Part shown: piece by piece, positions 32,510-40,884 of the stretch
How the letters are laid out: every line of letters starts with the position of its first letter
Position numbering within the stretch: position 1 is the first letter of the stretch
NCBI RefSeq assembly: GCF_026616205.1
Contig: NZ_JANHGR010000001.1
Span: 1,364,001 to 1,428,000, forward strand
Direction: 5' to 3'
Length of the DNA stretch: 64,000 bases
Source: Halolamina litorea
GTDB taxonomy: Archaea; Halobacteriota; Halobacteria; Halobacteriales; Haloferacaceae
Translations under genes and position numbers: made by a program
Notes under the pieces: model-generated
Database searches by the model: none
Seen by the model: only the letters and a program-made list of their open reading frames with translations
Told to the model about the DNA's origin: nothing

Positions 32510-33612
32510 CAGTCGATGTCGGTCGCCGACTCGATGGCGGCGACGGCGTCGGCGACCGTCTGGCCGTCGGCGGTGCCGTCGAACGCTTCGTCGACGAGGT
32601 CGGTGAGCGCGTAGCGGTAGCGGCCGGCGCCGGCGTGTTCGATCACGCCGGCCTTTCGGAGCGTTCGGTTCCGGGCGTAGGCGTACTGTCGCTCGCCCGA
32701 GCCGCCGGCGGCGACGTGGGCGTCGACGGGGGCAGCGTCGCCGGCCTCGCGGTAGTGCGCGAGCATCCCCCGGGTCAGATCGTCCAGTTCCTCGATACCG
32801 CGGACGAGCGTCTCGACGACCGCCTCCTCGCTCCGGAGTTCAGCCCGACGCACGAGCAGGCTCAAGCGCTCACCACGGTCAGCAGTCGGGTCGGGCCGGC
32901 CAGCCCCCTCGTTCGACGACTCCTCCCCGCCCGTTGCCGCCGTGTCGCCGGCGTCAACAGCGGCGGTTCTCCGGTCGGCTGAGCTTCCGAGCGAGCCGCC
33001 GGTGAGGTTCGAGGAAGTCTCCATGGTGACGCCGAACTCCGACTCGGTCGGCGAGTCGCTCGTGGTGCCTGCCTCCGAGGCACCGTCGTCAGTCCCGCCG
33101 CGCTCGTTCCGGCCGCCGGCCGTTCGGACCGGCTTCAGCCCGTCAGCCCCGGCCGCGCCATCGGCATCGACATCGGCCGTCTCCGGCTTCCGCTGCTCGG
33201 TCTGTTCGGGGTCCGGATCGTTCGTCGCCGCCGTGGTCGTCGCAGCCTCGGCGGTGATCCCCTCGTGGTCGCCGTCGCTCTCGACGGGGCCGGTGTCTGT
33301 CAGCGGGTCGGTCTCCGGCTCCCAATCCTCGTGGGACAGGGGCACGTCGTCGCTCCGTTCGGTCTCGGCCTCCTCGTCGCTCTCGGCGCCGTCGGCCGCC
33401 TCGTCGCTCCGGTTCGTCTCGTCAGCGCTGCCACCGGCGTCCGCGTCGCCGGCCGGTTCCAGGTACTCCCGCTCGAGTTCGCGTTCGAGTCGTTCGATCC
33501 GGTCCTCCTTGGCGGCGATTTCGGCTCTGAGCGCCGCGTAGGTGTCGATCAGCGGCAGCGGGACGGCGCGCTCTTCCGGCTCGCGGTCGGCGGTGTCTGT
33601 GTCGTCGGTCAT
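32509..33612 (-). CDS. Coiled-coil protein with acidic linker and C-terminal winged-helix-like domain
   Basis: A 367-residue uncharacterised protein. It has an N-terminal coiled coil (AALRAEIAAKEDRIERLERE, about residues 25-50), roughly 200 residues of Asp/Glu/Thr/Ser-rich disorder, and a C-terminal ~110-residue helical domain. That end (LVRRAELRSEEAVVETLVRG; ARNRTLRKAGVIEHAGAGRYRYAL) looks like a winged helix. ATG 33612 is chosen over a GC-rich upstream extension. It is coupled to the 92-aa gene by a TGATG overlap and lies 116 nt downstream of dinB on the same strand. Confidence 0.72.
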   Translation of the reverse strand: MTDDTDTADREPEERAVPLPLIDTYAALRAEIAAKEDRIERLERELEREYLEPAGDADAGGSADETNRSDEAADGAESDEEAETERSDDVPLSHEDWEPETDPLTDTGPVESDGDHEGITAEAATTTAATNDPDPEQTEQRKPETADVDADGAAGADGLKPVRTAGGRNERGGTDDGASEAGTTSDSPTESEFGVTMETSSNLTGGSLGSSADRRTAAVDAGDTAATGGEESSNEGAGRPDPTADRGERLSLLVRRAELRSEEAVVETLVRGIEELDDLTRGMLAHYREAGDAAPVDAHVAAGGSGERQYAYARNRTLRKAGVIEHAGAGRYRYALTDLVDEAFDGTADGQTVADAVAAIESATDID

Positions 33613-33728
33613 GGTGGTGGTCGCCGTCGCGCCGCCGTGGGGGGCGGCCGACGGCGTCGGGGCGACCGGTACGGCCGCCCGGGGTTGGCGTACCAGACCC
33701 ACCGCGGCCACATAGGGTTTCCGCCGGC

Positions 33729-35063
33729 CTACTCGAACTCGCCCAGCGAGAACTGGCCGGATCGGCTCTCGGCCGGCGTGGACTCCGCCGCGGCGTCTTC
33801 TCCTGCCGACTCCGACTCGGTCTCGGACTCGGTCTCTCCCTCGCTCCCGCCGTCGGCGACGGTCGCCGACGCGAAGCCGTCGAGGCTGGCCTGCTCGCCC
33901 GCGGCGAAACTCAGCTTCGACACCCGGACGCCGAGCTTTCGGACCGGTTCGTCCTCGAACTCAGAGAGCAGCGAGAGGGCGGTCTCCTCGACCAGTTCGG
34001 GGTCGTCGACGGGCCCCGAGAGCGACTCGGCGCGCGTGTTCACGTCGTAGGGCGTCGTTACGGCCTTGATCCCGATGGTCCGGTAGAGGGCGTCCTTCGA
34101 CCGGGCACGCTCGGCGACCGCGGCCGCCAGCGCACGGACCTTCTCCCGCATCGCCCCGGCGTCGGTCGTCGCCTCACTGAACGAGGACTCCCGCGAGAGA
34201 CTCTTGGGGAGGCCCGTAGGGGTGACCTCGCGGTTGTCGACGCCGCCGGCTCGGTCGTGGAGTTCGACCCCGCGGTCGCCGAAGCGGTCCTGCAGGACCC
34301 CCGGGTCGGCGTCGGCGAGGTCGCCGGCGGTCTCGATCCCCATCTCCCGAAGCTGTCCCGCCCGGACCGGGCCGACGCCGTGGATTTCCTCGACTGGCAA
34401 CGGCGCGAGGAACTCGGCGACGGAGCCGGGCGGGACGACGGTGAGCCCCTCGGGCTTGTCGTGGTCGCTGGCGATCTTCGCGGTCGCCATGTTCGGCGCG
34501 ACGCCGACGCTCGCGGGCACGCCGACCTCGCGGGCGATCCGTTCGCGGACGTGCCGGCCCAACCCCTCCGCGAGCGTCCGTTTCTCGGCCGCGCCGGAGG
34601 CCCGGGGAGGGTCGTCGACTCGCTCCCAGGAGGTGCGGGCGGTCACGTCCAGGTACGCCTCGTCGATGCTCACCTCCCGGACGGTGTCGGCGCAGTCGTG
34701 GAGGATCGCCTTCACCTCGCTCGCGACCGACTGGTAGAACTCCATGTCCACCGGTCGGTAGTGGCCACGGTCGTCGTCGGCGCTCCCGAGGTCGGGCCGC
34801 TCGACGGGGGGGAGCCGTTCGACGGCCTGCGAGATCGGTTGGGCGGAGTCGACGCCGTAGGCCCTCGCTTCGTAGGACGCGGTGGCGACGGCACCGATGG
34901 TCTCGCCCTCCTCGTAGCCCATACCGACGACGACCGGCTGACCGCGGAGTTCGGGCTCCTTGAGCCGCTCACACGAGGCGTAGAAGCAGTCCATATCGAC
35001 GTGAAGCACCACGCGGTCGGGGGCGTCGTCGTCGCCGGTCCCCGGGAGGGTGCTCCCGCTCAT
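33729..35063 (-). CDS. dinB: Y-family DNA polymerase IV
   Basis: A 444-residue translesion polymerase. It has the catalytic motifs HVDMDCFYASCE and SIDEAYLDVT, the thumb/HhH segment IHGVGPVRAGQL and the little-finger domain (SLSRESSFSEATTD onward). The tail is an acidic disordered stretch ending QFSLGEFE, which fits a PCNA-interacting peptide (Q-x-x-L-x-x-F). ATG 35063 is chosen; the frame upstream runs into GC-rich sequence without a start signal. Confidence 0.93.
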   Translation of the reverse strand: MSGSTLPGTGDDDAPDRVVLHVDMDCFYASCERLKEPELRGQPVVVGMGYEEGETIGAVATASYEARAYGVDSAQPISQAVERLPPVERPDLGSADDDRGHYRPVDMEFYQSVASEVKAILHDCADTVREVSIDEAYLDVTARTSWERVDDPPRASGAAEKRTLAEGLGRHVRERIAREVGVPASVGVAPNMATAKIASDHDKPEGLTVVPPGSVAEFLAPLPVEEIHGVGPVRAGQLREMGIETAGDLADADPGVLQDRFGDRGVELHDRAGGVDNREVTPTGLPKSLSRESSFSEATTDAGAMREKVRALAAAVAERARSKDALYRTIGIKAVTTPYDVNTRAESLSGPVDDPELVEETALSLLSEFEDEPVRKLGVRVSKLSFAAGEQASLDGFASATVADGGSEGETESETESESAGEDAAAESTPAESRSGQFSLGEFE

Positions 35064-35162
35064 GGGCGCACTCGGGCCGGCACGGAAAAGAGGGTTTCCC
35101 GAGCGGGGTGGAACTGAAACGGCGGCGCACAGCGTTTTCCGTCGGGGCTGCGACACGCCCCC

Positions 35163-35432
35163 ATGGCTACGCCCTCACCTCCCGAGGTGTTCGCGGCCGT
35201 CGGCGTGATCGCCGCGTTCGTCGGGCGGTTCTACGCGTGGCACCACGGCCAGCGCCGTCGCCAGCGCTCGCTCACCGCGCTGTTCGCGGTCTTCTTCGGC
35301 TTCTGGTGGTTCCTGCACTTCGATCACCCGTCCCGGCACGGCATCGCCGCCCTGTTCGTCGGTATCGGCGGCTGGACGCTGCTCAACGTCACGATGGCGG
35401 AGTTCACGCCCGACGACGTCGGGGCGACCTGA
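35163..35432 (+). CDS. Small membrane protein (89 aa)
   Basis: An 89-residue protein with about three hydrophobic segments (VFAAVGVIAAFVGRFYAW, LTALFAVFFGFWWFLHF, GIAALFVGIGGWTLLNVTMA) separated by a basic loop HHGQRRRQRS. Divergent from dinB. Its stop codon lies one base from the stop of the convergent permease gene. Function unknown. Confidence 0.65.
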   Translation: MATPSPPEVFAAVGVIAAFVGRFYAWHHGQRRRQRSLTALFAVFFGFWWFLHFDHPSRHGIAALFVGIGGWTLLNVTMAEFTPDDVGAT

Positions 35433-35433
35433 G

Positions 35434-36966
35434 TCACCACGTCAGCCGGCGCTGGACGCCGGCGACGACGCCGTAGAGCGCCATCCCGAGCGCCGCGAGG
35501 GCGAGGGCGGCCGCGTAGGTGAGTTCGGGGTTGGTGTCGGTCATCCCCTGTAACAACAGCACACCGAGCCCGTCGCTCGTGAGGAACCACTCGGCGATGA
35601 CGGTGGCAGTGAAGCCGCCGACGACCGAGAGTTTGAGCCCCGCGAACAGTTGGGGGAGCGCGTATCGTGCCCGAGCCACCAGCACGCGGTGTCGCGGGGC
35701 GCCGACCGACCGGAGGAGGTCATACTGGCGTGCGGGCAGCCGGCCCGCCCCGTCGGCGGCGGCGAGGGCGACCGGGAAGACGGCGGCGACTGCGACCAAC
35801 AGCGCGGCGGTCGTCGGGCCGACGCGGAACCAGACGAGAAAGAGCGGGACGACCGCCACGTCGGGCACCGATCGGGCGGCGACGACGTGGCTGCCGAGCA
35901 GCCCCCGGAGCCGCGGGGCCAGTCCGACGACGGCGCCCACGGCGAGGCCGAGCAGCGAGCCGCCGCCCCATCCGATGGTGAACGTGAGCAGCGTCGCCGT
36001 GCCGGCGCCGACGAACAACCCGGCGGCGTCGAGGAGCGTCCGACCCACCGCGAGCGGCGCCGGGAGGAACAACGCGAGGTCGCGGGGGAACGCACCGCTG
36101 GCGACCTGCCAGACCAGCGCCCCGACACCGAACGTCGCCGCGGCGACGACGGCGTTCGTGGCGGGGTTGCCCGGGAGGTCGGCCGTGACGGTGCCGCCGC
36201 CGTCAGCGACGCCCGCCGCTGCAGCGTCCCAGCGAACCGCCGACTCGACCGTCCGTAGGAGCCCGAACAGCGCGATCCCGAGGCCGATCAACACGAGCAC
36301 GTACGCGAACAGCAGCGCGGTCTCGAACCGGGCTGCCGTCGCCTGCAGTGCGGCACCGATCCCACGGTTACCGACGAGGAACTCCGCGAGCACGACGGTC
36401 TGGACGGCGATGGGCGCCGAGACAGTCAGCCCGGTGAACAGCGCGGGCAGCGCGTCGGGCAGGCGGACGTACCGGAGCTGTTGCCAGCGCGAGGCCCCGA
36501 CGACCGACAGCGTCGCCAGTCGGTCACCGTCGGTCGATCGTAACCCCTCGATCGTTGCCAACGTGACCGGGAAGAACGTCACCAGCACCGCGATGGCGGC
36601 CCGAGAGGCCGCCGTCGGGCCGAGCACGAGCACCAACACCGGCAGGAAGACGACGACCGGCACCAGCCTCACCACGACGAGGAACGGGTAGCCGAGCCGG
36701 CTCGCGGCCGGGGAGAGCGCGATCGCGGCGGCGAGGGCGACGCCGACCGTGACGCCGATGGTCCAGCCGACGGCGACTTCCGCGGCGGTGTACGCGACGC
36801 TCGCGGCGATCGAGTGGGCGTTCGCGCCGAACGCCGCCGCGACGGCGACGGGGGAGGGAAGAAGCAGGTCAGGGAGACCGAGTACGGCAGCCGCGCCGGT
36901 CCACAGCACGAGCGCGGTTGCGACCGAGGCGAGGGCGAGCAGCCCTCCAGAGGACCATCGGGACAC
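35434..36966 (-). CDS. ABC transporter permease, two fused BPD domains
   Basis: A 510-residue membrane protein containing two copies of the binding-protein-dependent permease domain (about residues 10-245 and 265-510). Each copy has the EAA-like loop that contacts the ATPase: VVGASRWQQLRYVRLPDALP in the first and SVGAPRHRVLVARARYALPQ in the second. The SsuC/TauC/ThiX-type permease is usually a homodimer of a single-domain protein; here both halves are on one chain. Start GTG 36966, 7 nt after the upstream binding-protein gene. No ATPase gene follows; the operon ends here. Confidence 0.9.
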   Translation of the reverse strand: MSRWSSGGLLALASVATALVLWTGAAAVLGLPDLLLPSPVAVAAAFGANAHSIAASVAYTAAEVAVGWTIGVTVGVALAAAIALSPAASRLGYPFLVVVRLVPVVVFLPVLVLVLGPTAASRAAIAVLVTFFPVTLATIEGLRSTDGDRLATLSVVGASRWQQLRYVRLPDALPALFTGLTVSAPIAVQTVVLAEFLVGNRGIGAALQATAARFETALLFAYVLVLIGLGIALFGLLRTVESAVRWDAAAAGVADGGGTVTADLPGNPATNAVVAAATFGVGALVWQVASGAFPRDLALFLPAPLAVGRTLLDAAGLFVGAGTATLLTFTIGWGGGSLLGLAVGAVVGLAPRLRGLLGSHVVAARSVPDVAVVPLFLVWFRVGPTTAALLVAVAAVFPVALAAADGAGRLPARQYDLLRSVGAPRHRVLVARARYALPQLFAGLKLSVVGGFTATVIAEWFLTSDGLGVLLLQGMTDTNPELTYAAALALAALGMALYGVVAGVQRRLTW

Positions 36967-36973
36967 CGGCCCG

Positions 36974-38068
36974 TCAGCGCCAGTCGTCCGTGTAGTCGGC
37001 CGAGACCTGTCCGGCGAAGGAGCCGACGGCCGCGGCGTCGCCGTCGAGGTACGCGTTCGACCACGCCGCCTCGGCGTCGGCCTCGCCGGAAACGAACCCG
37101 GCCGCTGCGAGCGTCTGTTGGACGGACTCCCAGTCCGGACCGGCCTGCCAGCCCCAGCCGTGTTCGCTGACCGCGTCGGTCAACATGAGCTTCGCCACGG
37201 TTCCCTCGATCTTTCGGATGCCCAACTCGCGACCGCCCTCCAGTCGCGGCTCGGCGTCGATCATGAGGTCCATCGCGGCGGGCGGGTCGTTCGCCGCCCA
37301 GGCCCAGCCACGCGCGATGGCTCGGAGCGCCCCGCGGAGCGCCTCACCCTGCTCCTCGGCGAACGTGGGGTTGGCCGCGACCAGCCGGCCGGTCGAGGCG
37401 ACGTGATCGGAGAGCCAGAGCATCGAGGCGTCGTAGCCGTCCCGCTCCATGGCGATCCCGTCTGGGAACGCCCCGAGGGCGGCGTCGGCGTCACCCGAGA
37501 GCAGCGAGGAGGTCAGCCCGCCCCAGCCGACGCTGAGGAACTCGACCTCCCCAAGCACGCCCGCGTCGTCGAGCAGCGCCTTCAACAGTGCGAGGTTCGA
37601 CGACGAGGAGGCAGCGGCCACGGTCTTGCCCGCGAGGTCCGACGGTTCCTCGATGGCGCCGCCGAACTGCTCGGCGACGGTGTAGACGACGCTGTTGGGC
37701 CCCTGTTGGGCGGCGGCGTAGCTCCGGATCGACACGTCGCCGTTGCGCGCGCCGAGCACCGACGCCGCGCTGGTCAGTCCGATCTCGTACTTCCGCAGTC
37801 CGACCTGCTCGGCGGTGGTCGAGCCGCCGGAGCCGGATTCGATCGAGAGCGAGACGCCCTCCTCCTCGTCGAACCCCTTCTCCGCGGCGACGAAGTTGCC
37901 CGCGTGAGTGCCGTTGGCCTTCCAGTCGAGCAGCAGGCGAACCGTCGTCGGCTCCGGCGTCCCGCCGAGGACGGCCGAGCGGGCGTCGAGACAGCCACTC
38001 AGCGAAGCGGCGGCGCCAGCCCCGAGCGCGCCGAGGAACGCCCGGCGGCCCTGTCGGCGGTTAGTCAT
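36974..38068 (-). CDS. NMT1/THI5-type ABC substrate-binding lipoprotein
   Basis: A 364-residue binding protein. The N-terminus is a Tat-type signal (NRRQGRRAFLGALG) with lipobox SLSGC, so it is lipid-anchored outside the membrane. The mature domain starts VRLLLDWKANGTHAGNFVAAEKGF, the fold of NMT1/THI5 proteins that bind pyrimidine thiamine precursors, nitrate, sulfonates and similar ligands. Its ATG overlaps the preceding gene by 8 nt and it lies 7 nt before the permease. The ligand is not determined by sequence. Confidence 0.88.
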   Translation of the reverse strand: MTNRRQGRRAFLGALGAGAAASLSGCLDARSAVLGGTPEPTTVRLLLDWKANGTHAGNFVAAEKGFDEEEGVSLSIESGSGGSTTAEQVGLRKYEIGLTSAASVLGARNGDVSIRSYAAAQQGPNSVVYTVAEQFGGAIEEPSDLAGKTVAAASSSSNLALLKALLDDAGVLGEVEFLSVGWGGLTSSLLSGDADAALGAFPDGIAMERDGYDASMLWLSDHVASTGRLVAANPTFAEEQGEALRGALRAIARGWAWAANDPPAAMDLMIDAEPRLEGGRELGIRKIEGTVAKLMLTDAVSEHGWGWQAGPDWESVQQTLAAAGFVSGEADAEAAWSNAYLDGDAAAVGSFAGQVSADYTDDWR

Positions 38069-39068
38069 CGGTCGATTCGGCCGGCGTTCGGCGCCCCGCG
38101 CGGTCGAGAAACTCGGTGATCGCCGGGGAGTCGTCGAGGTACTCGTCAGTCCAGACCGACTCGGCGTCGACGGGGTTCTGTAGCGCGTTCATCTCGGCCA
38201 TACGGTCGACCAGTTCGGCCCAGCGGTCGCCGTCGTGGGTGCCCCACCGCTCGGCGAACGTGTCGTACTCGACGAAGCGGTCGAGCATCCAATCGAGCTT
38301 GCGGCGCTCGATCTCCCGGGTGTAGGCGAGGTCGGCGTTGCGGTCGACGACGGCGTCGATGGCCGCCGTGGGGTCCGCGACGGCGTCGGCCCAACTCCGG
38401 GCGCTGGCGCGCAGGAACGCTCGAACCGTCTCGGGGTTCTCGGCGGCGTACTCGGGGTTGGCGACGATGGCCATCCCGTAGATGGGGAGCTCCAGTCCGA
38501 TCGAGAGTTCGTGGGCCTCCTTGTCGTACTCGCGGGCCAACTCCTCGCCGTTCGTGACGACGCCGACCGCGGCGTCGACGGTGCCGTCGAGCAGCTTTCG
38601 CTGCGGCCGGTGGTGGGTGTGCTGGTCGACGCCGAGCAACTGCACCGAGTCCCGGATCCCGGCCTCGCGGAGCAACATCCCCGCGAGCAGCGAGGTCTTC
38701 GTCGCCGTCGGCGCGAGGGTCTTGCCGGCGAGCTGTTCGGGCGATTCGAGGGGCCCGCCGAACTCCTCTTCGAGCGTGAACACGGCCGCCGGGGTCCGGT
38801 GGGTCGCGCCGGCGACGGCGACGATGTCGTTGCCACGGCTCTTCGAGAGGACGATTCCCGAGCCGCCGGCCCACGCGAACTCACAGGAGCCGTCGGCGAC
38901 CCGTTCGGTGGCGAACGGCGAGCCCGTGCCGACGCCACCTCCGCGCGCGCCGAGCATCCGTACGTCCAACCCCTCGTCCTCGTAGTAACCGCGCTCGGCC
39001 CCGAGGAAGAAGGGCGCCTGGAACCCCGTCGGCTCCCAGTTGAGTTGGAAATCTACTTGGTCCGACAT
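38061..39068 (-). CDS. NMT1/THI5-like binding protein without export signal
   Basis: A 335-residue protein of the NMT1/THI5 fold that starts MSDQVDFQLNWEPTGFQAPF. The fold begins at residue 5, leaving no signal peptide, so it is probably cytoplasmic, unlike its downstream paralogue. It lacks the active-site His and the Cys-rich CCCFC motif of yeast HMP synthase THI5, so a binding or sensing role is more likely. First gene of the operon; TATA box and palindrome lie just upstream. Overlaps the next gene by 8 nt. Confidence 0.85.
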   Translation of the reverse strand: MSDQVDFQLNWEPTGFQAPFFLGAERGYYEDEGLDVRMLGARGGGVGTGSPFATERVADGSCEFAWAGGSGIVLSKSRGNDIVAVAGATHRTPAAVFTLEEEFGGPLESPEQLAGKTLAPTATKTSLLAGMLLREAGIRDSVQLLGVDQHTHHRPQRKLLDGTVDAAVGVVTNGEELAREYDKEAHELSIGLELPIYGMAIVANPEYAAENPETVRAFLRASARSWADAVADPTAAIDAVVDRNADLAYTREIERRKLDWMLDRFVEYDTFAERWGTHDGDRWAELVDRMAEMNALQNPVDAESVWTDEYLDDSPAITEFLDRAGRRTPAESTDD

Positions 39069-39087
39069 GGATCGAGCTTGTGAGAGC

Positions 39088-39102
39088 AACCACTTAGTGG
39101 TT
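39088..39102. promoter_or_regulatory. Perfect 15-bp palindrome at the ABC operon transcription start
   Basis: AACCACTTAGTGGTT is a 7-bp inverted repeat around one base. It falls at the predicted start site, about 20-30 nt below the TATA box of the minus-strand operon, where a bound repressor would block initiation. It is the best operator candidate in the window. Confidence 0.55.
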
Positions 39103-39112
39103 TCTGCTGAAC

Positions 39113-39122
39113 CTTTATAAGT
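39113..39122 (-). promoter_or_regulatory. TATA box of the ABC operon
   Basis: Minus strand ACTTATAAAG, about 49 nt before ATG 39068; predicted transcription start near 39090. The divergent regulator has a weaker cttatc box (about 39141-39146), 28 nt before its ATG. Confidence 0.5.
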
Positions 39123-39171
39123 AACCGTTGGGAGCGAGCCCTTATCACGGTCGACGGGTAAGAGACACCAG

Positions 39172-40407
39172 ATGAAGACGGTCGAGTATCCGGCGCTCGG
39201 GGCGGCCGACGAGCCGTTGGTCGATCGGTACGCCGTCGGCCTCGGTACCGACGCCGCGCGAGTGCTCGCCTACCTCCGCCTGCGGCTCGACCGACCCGAC
39301 ACCGCCGGGGAACCGGCGACGCGACTCGATATCCGGATCGGGACCGGGCTGAGCCGTGGTGCCGTCGGCGACGCGCTCGACCGGCTTGGTGATCTGGGGC
39401 TGGTGAGCGAGACGTCCGTTCGACGCCACGAGAGCGGCCGTCCACCACAAGCGTGGACGACCGATGCGTCCGTCACCCCCCGCCGGGCCTACGAGTGCCA
39501 CGCCAATCGGCTCCTCGATCAGACCGGAACCGCCGCCGACGAACCGGGATCGGGCCCCGACAAGCCACCGACGGCCGACGGCGACCCGTTCTCGGTCGCG
39601 CTGAACTGGCACCCGAACGCGCTCCACGCGCCGTTGTACGCCGGACTCGCCGGTGACCACTATTCGGACGGGGGGTTGGAGGTGACGTTCGATCCCCGAA
39701 CCGGCTCGGGGGCGGCACTGGACGCGGTCGCGGCCGGCGAGGTCGACGCCGCCCTCGTCGGCGCGGCGACGTTCGTCGCGGCGGCCCCCCCGGATGTGGT
39801 CCCGCTCGGACTGCTGTACGAGCGCGCGATGGCGGTGCTGTACGCCACTCACGACTCCTTCGGGGGCCCGTTCGAACGGGTCAGACAGCTCCGGGGCCGG
39901 CGGGTGGGGATGTCCGTCGGCTCCGAGACCGCGCGGCTGGCGCGGCTCCTGCTCTCACAGGTCGACACGCTGGAAGCGGTCGACATCGTCGACATCGGTG
40001 GCGAGGAACGCGAGGCGCTCCGCTCGGGCCGGGTCGACGCCGTCACCGGCCAGATATCCGACCCCGACCGGATCACCGACGGGACGGTGGAGACAGTGCC
40101 CGTCGCCGAGCAGTTCCCCCTGTACGGGCCCGTCCTCGTGGCCCGTGAGGCGACGCTGACCGAGCGACCGTCGGCGCTCCACGCGTTCCTCGTGGGGACG
40201 ATGTGTGGGTGGGCCGACGCCGCCGACTCGCCGGGCGAGGCCGTCGCCAGCGTCCCCGGCGTCGACGCCGACGATACCGGGGCTCGGACGACTGTGGAAC
40301 GAGCGATCGAGGAGTTCGGTTTCGACAGGTCCCACGGCTGGGGTGTGCACGACGAGGACGGCTGGCTCCGCCTCCGAACCGCACTCGCCCAAGTAGAGGG
40401 CTCGTAG
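39172..40407 (+). CDS. Winged-helix/NMT1-type binding-protein fusion regulator
   Basis: A 411-residue protein joining two parts. Residues ~20-105 form a winged helix (AARVLAYLRLRLDR to IGTGLSRGAVGDALDRLGDLGLVSE). After a Pro/Gly linker, residues ~139-411 are an NMT1/THI5-like domain (FSVALNWHPNALHAPLYAGLAG). There is no signal peptide, so the binding domain works inside the cell, presumably as the effector sensor. The fold is the same as the two binding proteins encoded divergently, which suggests it senses the imported compound and controls that operon through the palindrome at 39088-39102. Ligand unknown. Confidence 0.82.
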   Translation: MKTVEYPALGAADEPLVDRYAVGLGTDAARVLAYLRLRLDRPDTAGEPATRLDIRIGTGLSRGAVGDALDRLGDLGLVSETSVRRHESGRPPQAWTTDASVTPRRAYECHANRLLDQTGTAADEPGSGPDKPPTADGDPFSVALNWHPNALHAPLYAGLAGDHYSDGGLEVTFDPRTGSGAALDAVAAGEVDAALVGAATFVAAAPPDVVPLGLLYERAMAVLYATHDSFGGPFERVRQLRGRRVGMSVGSETARLARLLLSQVDTLEAVDIVDIGGEEREALRSGRVDAVTGQISDPDRITDGTVETVPVAEQFPLYGPVLVAREATLTERPSALHAFLVGTMCGWADAADSPGEAVASVPGVDADDTGARTTVERAIEEFGFDRSHGWGVHDEDGWLRLRTALAQVEGS

Positions 40408-40478
40408 CCGGTCGCTACGGGCCGGTTCTCGCCGATAGCGGCCACAAGTGCTTTTCAGCGCCCCCGTGAAGCCGACCT

Positions 40479-40871
40479 ATGCCGGTCATCATGCACGCGC
40501 TCCCGGAGGCCGACTGGGCCGCCGCCGAGCGTGCCGGGGAGTACCGCCCCGCCTCCCTCGACGAGGAAGGGTTCATCCCGCTACAGGACCCTGCCGACAT
40601 CGTCGCCCACACGAACGAGCGCTACGCCCGCGAGGAGCGCGACGACATCGGCGTGTTCGCCGTCAGGAGCGAGACGCTCGGCGACGCGTTGCGCTACGAG
40701 GACATCGACGGCGGGCGCCGGCCACGGCTCTACGGCTCGGTCGCGCCCGACGGCGTGGCCATGTGGGGGCACTTCCCCCGGGACCGCCACGGCTTCCACC
40801 TGCCGGAGTGGGCGGTCGATCTGGTGGCGGCCGATCGGCTCCCGGAGGAAGCGAACGGGGAGTTCCGCTGA
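40479..40871 (+). CDS. DUF952 family protein
   Basis: A 130-residue soluble protein of the DUF952 type. It has the ALPEADWAAAERAGEYRPASL beginning, the GFIPLQDPADI segment and a C-terminal PRLYGSVAPDGVAMWGHFPRD region. The family is uncharacterised and has been compared with ADP-ribosyltransferase-like folds. A gtgcttttcag box lies about 27 nt before the ATG. Stands alone, convergent with the Lrp gene. Confidence 0.8.
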   Translation: MPVIMHALPEADWAAAERAGEYRPASLDEEGFIPLQDPADIVAHTNERYAREERDDIGVFAVRSETLGDALRYEDIDGGRRPRLYGSVAPDGVAMWGHFPRDRHGFHLPEWAVDLVAADRLPEEANGEFR

Positions 40872-40884
40872 GAACGGTCGTCGG

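Noticed and set aside
38061-39068. First ABC gene as a THI5-type HMP phosphate synthase
   Set aside because: It lacks the active-site histidine and Cys-rich motif of yeast THI5, and sits in a transporter operon.
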